A DNA stretch of 8,524 bases, from positions 1 through 8,524 of the forward strand of contig CALVIQ010000020.1 of the NCBI GenBank assembly GCA_944331815.1. Direction: 5' to 3'. Positions 5,190-8,524 of this stretch are shown piece by piece (position 1 is the first letter of the stretch; each line of letters begins with the position of its first letter). Made by a program: the position numbers and the translations under genes. Source of the DNA: an uncultured Bacilli bacterium (GTDB lineage Bacteria > Bacillota_I > Bacilli_A > RF39 > UBA660). The notes under the pieces were generated by a model. The model did not search any database and was not told the DNA's origin. It saw nothing but the letters and a program-made list of their open reading frames with translations.

Positions 5190-5901
5190 TTATTTGTTAG
5201 GATATAAAGATAAATATATTGTTCAAAATACACAAATGTTTAATTTTTCTTTAGATTCTGTGTTATTACCTAACTTTGTAACCTTAAATAAAAATATTAA
5301 AAAAATATTAGATATTGGCTGTGGTAATGCACCAATACCTTTAATTTTATCTACTAAAACTTCTGCTTTAATAACAGGTGTAGAAATTCAAAAAGATGTT
5401 TATGATTTAGCGGTTAAATCAATTAAAATAAATAATTTAGAAAATCAAATAAATATCATAAATGCTGATATCAATGAATTATATAATAAATTTGAAACTG
5501 AATCTTTTGATGTAATAACTTGTAATCCACCATTTTTTAAAGTGAGTGAACATTCTAATTTAAATAAATCTGATTATAAAACTATAGCTCGTCATGAAGT
5601 TAAATTAAATTTAGATGATATATTTAAAATATCTAAAAAATTACTTAAAAATAATGGTTATGTTGCTATTGTTCATCGTCCAGAAAGATTATTAGATATA
5701 TTAGAAAGTATGAAAAAATATAATATTGAACCTAAAAAAATTCAATTTATTTATCCTAAAACAAATATGGAAGCTAATATATTATTAGTTGAAGGAAAGA
5801 AAAATGGTAATAAAGGATTAAAAATATTACCACCCATCTATACCCATTTAGAAAATGGAGAATATACAGAACAAATAAAAAAATATTTTGAAGGTGATTA
5901 A
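5176..5901 (+). CDS. trmN6: tRNA1(Val) A37 N6-methyltransferase (YabB/TrmN6 family)
   Basis: SAM-dependent methyltransferase expected to make N6-methyladenosine at A37 of tRNA-Val, next to the anticodon. The 241-residue protein shows FSLDSVLLPNF (24-34), motif I LDIGCGN (45-51) for SAM binding, the acidic ribose-binding GVEIQ (68-72), and NPPF (117-120), the catalytic motif of amino-N6-adenine methyltransferases. RHEVKLNLDDI and LKNNGYVAIVHRPERL follow, as in COG4123 proteins. The start at 5176 lies inside the last 14 bases of ricT; it keeps the conserved DYLL/NYLLGY beginning, and no better start with a clear ribosome binding site is seen. Its stop is one base before the rsmI ATG, and the rsmI ribosome binding site is built into its last codons. 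B. subtilis has the same yabB-rsmI pairing, with yazA between. Substrate is inferred from the family. Confidence 0.9.
   Translation: MEVTNYLLGYKDKYIVQNTQMFNFSLDSVLLPNFVTLNKNIKKILDIGCGNAPIPLILSTKTSALITGVEIQKDVYDLAVKSIKINNLENQINIINADINELYNKFETESFDVITCNPPFFKVSEHSNLNKSDYKTIARHEVKLNLDDIFKISKKLLKNNGYVAIVHRPERLLDILESMKKYNIEPKKIQFIYPKTNMEANILLVEGKKNGNKGLKILPPIYTHLENGEYTEQIKKYFEGD
5891..5898 (+). promoter_or_regulatory. rsmI ribosome binding site
   Basis: AAGGTGAT inside the final codons of trmN6, with GG eight bases before the ATG at 5903. It fixes the rsmI start at 5903 rather than the TTG at 5888. Confidence 0.65.
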
Positions 5902-5902
5902 A

Positions 5903-6736
5903 ATGTCGCAAAAAAGTTATGATAACAAACCAACTTTATATTTAATAGCAACCCCAATAGGTAATATGGAAGATATTACTTATAGAGCTATTAATGTATT
6001 AAAGAGTGTATCAGTTATATTTTCAGAGGATACAAGAGTAACTAATCAATTATTAAGTTATTATAATATAAAAAATAAATTAATATCTTCTCATCAATAT
6101 AATGAAAAAGATAATATAGATAAATTATTAAAATATTTAAATGATGGACAAGATGTAGGATTAGTTACTGATAGAGGAACACCTATTATAAGTGATCCAG
6201 GGTATTATTTGGCAAAAGCAGCTATTAATAATAATTATAATGTGGTATCCATACCAGGAGCTACTGCTTTCGTATCCGCTTTAATAACTTCTAATATTGA
6301 TGCACAACCTTTTACTTTTTTTGGCTTTTTAAATAGTAAATCTAGCAAAAGAAGAAAAGAATTAGAAGAATTAAAAAATAATAAATATACCTTAATATTT
6401 TATGAGTCACCTCATCGTTTAATAGATACTTTAAATGATATGTCAAAAATATTGGGAAATAGAAATATCTCAATTTCCCGGGAAATAACAAAGAAATTTG
6501 AAGAGATATATAGAGGTACCATAAGTGATGTAATTAATGAATTAGACGTATTAAAAGGCGAATTTGTAATAGTTGTTGAAGGTAATAAAGATGTAAATGA
6601 TTTTAGTAATCTGTCAATCTTAGATCACATTAATTTATATATAGAAAACGGATTAGATTCAAAAGAAGCAATAAAAAAAGTTGCTCATGAACGAAAACTA
6701 AACAAAAATGAAGTGTATAGAGAATATCATAAGTAG
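5903..6736 (+). CDS. rsmI: 16S rRNA (cytidine-1402-2'-O)-methyltransferase RsmI
   Basis: Methylates the ribose of C1402 in the decoding centre of 16S rRNA, working with RsmH on the same nucleotide. The 277-residue protein carries the tetrapyrrole-methylase fold signatures of RsmI: TPIGN (17-21), SEDTR (41-45), VTDRGTPIISDPG (88-100), SIPGAT (116-121), LIFYESPHR (164-172) and ISREITKKFEE (191-201), then KGEFVIVVEG. The last 40 residues form the small helical C-terminal domain (SKEAIKKVAHERKLNKNEVY). The residue after the aspartate in TDRG is arginine where alanine is usual, a modest oddity in the SAM-site loop. It starts one base after trmN6 and ends with TAG ten bases before pth, with the pth ribosome binding site overlapping that stop. 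A perfect 14-base palindrome lies within it at 6473-6486. Confidence 0.96.
   Translation: MSQKSYDNKPTLYLIATPIGNMEDITYRAINVLKSVSVIFSEDTRVTNQLLSYYNIKNKLISSHQYNEKDNIDKLLKYLNDGQDVGLVTDRGTPIISDPGYYLAKAAINNNYNVVSIPGATAFVSALITSNIDAQPFTFFGFLNSKSSKRRKELEELKNNKYTLIFYESPHRLIDTLNDMSKILGNRNISISREITKKFEEIYRGTISDVINELDVLKGEFVIVVEGNKDVNDFSNLSILDHINLYIENGLDSKEAIKKVAHERKLNKNEVYREYHK
6473..6486 (+). repeat. Perfect 14-base palindrome inside rsmI
   Basis: ATTTCCC followed directly by its reverse complement GGGAAAT, with CCCGGG at the centre, in very A/T-rich DNA. It encodes Ile-Ser-Arg-Glu-Ile, a conserved RsmI motif, so protein constraint may explain part of it. A one-base-different copy (ATTTCCAGGGAAAT) lies in dnaX at 1804-1817. 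Confidence 0.5.
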
Positions 6737-6746
6737 GTGATTAAAA

Positions 6747-7304
6747 ATGAAGTTAATAGTAGGTTTGGGAAATAAAGGAAATGAATATAATAATACTCGT
6801 CACAATGTTGGATTTATGGTAGTTGATAATTATATTAATAAAAATAATTTAGCTTATAAATCTAAATTAGATGGATTATATGCAGAAACAGTAATTAATG
6901 GTGAAAAAGTAATATTTTTAAAACCTCAAAATTATATTAATTTATCAGGTGATGTAATTAATAAATATATAAAGTACTTTAAAATAGATATTAAAGATAT
7001 ATTAGTTATTCATGATGATATGGATTTAGAAATAGGGACTTTTAAAATAAGATATAAAGGTGGATCTGCTGGTCATAATGGTTTAAAGAATATTGAAGCA
7101 AATTTAAAAACTAATGAATATAAAAGAATAAAAATAGGTATATCTAAAAATAATATAGATAAAGTTGATTATGTTTTAGGTAAGTTTAGCTCAACAGAAT
7201 TAAGTAAATTAAATAAAGTTATCGATATTACTTATAATATAATTGAAGATTTTGTCTCTTTATCATTTGAAAATTTAATGAATAAATATAACGGATACAA
7301 TTAA
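6747..7304 (+). CDS. pth: Peptidyl-tRNA hydrolase
   Basis: Cleaves the ester bond of peptidyl-tRNAs released from stalled ribosomes, freeing tRNA for reuse; an essential housekeeping enzyme. The 185 residues match the family length. Active-site residues are all visible: N9 in GLGNKG, H19 in TRHNVGF (catalytic base), N65 in the NLSG motif, D90 in HDDMDL (partner of the histidine), and N111 in GHNGLKNI; also KRIKIGI and YVLGKF. AGGTGA at 6735-6740 is the ribosome binding site, with AGG nine bases before ATG. The final codons (Gly-Tyr-Asn-stop) form the 5' arm and loop of an intrinsic-terminator-like hairpin that ends just before the mfd ribosome binding site. In B. subtilis this gene (spoVC) is followed by fin and mfd; fin is missing here. 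Confidence 0.97.
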   Translation: MKLIVGLGNKGNEYNNTRHNVGFMVVDNYINKNNLAYKSKLDGLYAETVINGEKVIFLKPQNYINLSGDVINKYIKYFKIDIKDILVIHDDMDLEIGTFKIRYKGGSAGHNGLKNIEANLKTNEYKRIKIGISKNNIDKVDYVLGKFSSTELSKLNKVIDITYNIIEDFVSLSFENLMNKYNGYN

Positions 7305-7315
7305 GTATCCTTTTT
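7293..7315 (+). terminator. Terminator or attenuator between pth and mfd
   Basis: GGATAC (7293-7298) pairs perfectly with GTATCC (7305-7310) around a six-base loop, followed at once by five T (7311-7315). The 5' arm is the last pth codons and the loop contains its stop codon. The stem is short (6 bp, three of them G-C), so termination is probably partial. The mfd Shine-Dalgarno GGAGG (7316-7320) begins on the next base, so full-length mfd mRNA from the upstream promoter must pass this site. Confidence 0.65.
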
Positions 7316-7325
7316 GGAGGTTATT

Positions 7326-8524
7326 ATGGTATTTAATAAATTATTTGATGATTATAGTAATAACAATATTGGTGGATTAACAGATGAATTAAAATGTATT
7401 TATATTGCTAATAACTTTAAAGAAAATACTTTAGTTGTTTGTAATAGTTTATATGAAGCCAATAAATTTTATCAAACTTTAAAAAACTATGTAGACAATG
7501 TCTACTTTTTTCCAATGGATGATTTTATGACCAGTGAGTTACTAGCTATTTCTCCTGATTTTAAAATGACCAGATTAGAAACATTAAATAATATTGATGA
7601 TAAATGTATTGTTGTGACTAATTTAATGGGATATTTAAGATTTTTACCTCCAAAAGATGTATTTAAAAAAAGTTTTATTAAATTAAAAGTAAATGACGAT
7701 ATTAAAGATTTAGCTACCAAACTATATGAAATTGGATATGAAAAAGATATTGTAATTAATAAATCTGGTGATATGGCAATTAGAGGTTATGTAATAGATG
7801 TATTTCCTATTAACTATGATAACCCAATTAGAATAGAATTTTGGGGTGACACTATTGAATCAATTAGAAAATTTGATATCAATACCCAATTAACTATTGA
7901 AACAATTAATGAAGTTGAAATAATACCTAATACAGAAAATTTAGCTGGTGAATATGTTGATATCTATAGTTATTTAAATGGTAAAGTTTATTATAATGAA
8001 TTTGAAGATATTAAAACAGGTTATGAACAATTAATGAATGAAGTATTAGAGTATGATGCTAGTAAAAAATACTTTTTTGATTTTAAAGAATATGATTCTA
8101 TTAAACTATCAAATAATTATGGTGAATTTAATTATAATTCTTTTAAAATAGAAGATAGATTTACTAATATTAAAGATATCTTAAAATATAAAGATAAAAC
8201 AATAGTTATATGTGTTTCTAATCGATATCAAGCTAATAAAATAATTGATGAAATAGATTGTGTATTTACTAATATAAATCAAATATTTGATAAAAAAATA
8301 AATGTTGTAATATTTAATATTAACGAAGGATTTATTTTTAATGATTATGTATTTATATCTGAAAATGAAATATTTAATAAAAAAAATACTATCCCTTATA
8401 AAACTAACTTTAAATATGGTACAAAAATAAAAGATATATCAAAACTAGAAATAGGCGATTATATAGTTCATAATGTTCATGGTATAGGTAGATATTTAGG
8501 CCTTAAAACAATGAATAAAAATGG
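7326..8524 (+). CDS. mfd: Transcription-repair coupling factor Mfd, N-terminal part (runs off window)
   Basis: DNA translocase that removes RNA polymerase stalled at lesions and recruits UvrA. The first 399 codons are present without a stop. The UvrB-homology module is clear: FPMDDFMTSELLAISPDF followed by RLETLN near 65-90, then an IRGYVIDVFPI segment (R153), and PIRIEFWGDTIESIRKFD. At the right edge GDYIVHNVHGIGRYLGLKTM (377 onward) is the start of the RNA-polymerase-interacting CarD-like domain. The helicase motor lies beyond the window. From memory of E. coli and B. subtilis Mfd, the RNA-polymerase-interacting domain starts near 475-490, so this protein seems about 100 residues shorter, mostly between the UvrB module and that domain. 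The start is set by GGAGG (7316-7320), five bases upstream, which abuts the terminator T-tract. Confidence 0.93.
   Translation, partial: MVFNKLFDDYSNNNIGGLTDELKCIYIANNFKENTLVVCNSLYEANKFYQTLKNYVDNVYFFPMDDFMTSELLAISPDFKMTRLETLNNIDDKCIVVTNLMGYLRFLPPKDVFKKSFIKLKVNDDIKDLATKLYEIGYEKDIVINKSGDMAIRGYVIDVFPINYDNPIRIEFWGDTIESIRKFDINTQLTIETINEVEIIPNTENLAGEYVDIYSYLNGKVYYNEFEDIKTGYEQLMNEVLEYDASKKYFFDFKEYDSIKLSNNYGEFNYNSFKIEDRFTNIKDILKYKDKTIVICVSNRYQANKIIDEIDCVFTNINQIFDKKINVVIFNINEGFIFNDYVFISENEIFNKKNTIPYKTNFKYGTKIKDISKLEIGDYIVHNVHGIGRYLGLKTMNKN

Noticed and set aside
1..8524. CRISPR array, insertion sequence, prophage, toxin-antitoxin or tRNA genes
   Set aside because: No regularly spaced repeats, inverted terminal repeats, transposase motifs or tRNA cloverleaf with a CCA end were seen; the window is filled by conserved housekeeping genes.

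Overview
The window reads as a piece of chromosome from a very low G+C (about a quarter G+C by eye) member of the Bacilli/Mollicutes-type Firmicutes. The evidence is the gene order, which is a compressed version of the Bacillus subtilis tadA-dnaX-ebfC-recR-bofA ... holB-ricT-yabB-rsmI ... pth-mfd region, the Firmicutes-type Shine-Dalgarno sequences (AGGAGG, AGGTGAT), and the RicT and BofA-like proteins. TGG encodes every tryptophan, holB ends in TGA and no gene has an in-frame TGA, so the standard bacterial code fits better than the Mycoplasma code. An Acholeplasma-, Erysipelotrichia- or RF39-like lineage is my inference; species cannot be read from this.

Layout: bases 18-96 hold a compact 4.5S-type signal recognition particle RNA whose closing stem plus T-tract also looks like its terminator. 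tadA (tRNA adenosine deaminase) follows with its ribosome binding site immediately after that T-tract. A good extended -10 promoter lies before dnaX (clamp-loader tau), which is followed with tight spacing by ebfC, recR, a 62-residue BofA-family membrane protein, holB (delta prime), ricT, trmN6, rsmI, pth and the first 399 codons of mfd, which runs off the right edge. Everything is on the + strand. Gaps are 0-54 bases, with overlaps at ebfC/recR (1 base), holB/ricT (4) and ricT/trmN6 (14). No stretch over 300 bases lacks a gene.

Functionally this is a replication, repair and RNA-modification block: two clamp-loader subunits (DnaX, HolB), recombination repair (EbfC, RecR), transcription-coupled repair (Mfd), tRNA/rRNA modification (TadA, TrmN6, RsmI), peptidyl-tRNA recycling (Pth), an RNA-processing adaptor (RicT) and the SRP RNA. 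I see no defence system, mobile element, CRISPR array or tRNA.

The most interesting signals lie inside the genes. There are three perfect DnaA boxes (TTATCCACA on the minus strand), two of them 42 bases apart in dnaX and one in holB. An in-phase A AAA AAG heptamer in dnaX is followed three codons later by a -1-frame stop, which resembles the E. coli tau/gamma frameshift. A terminator hairpin built into the end of pth directly abuts the mfd ribosome binding site.
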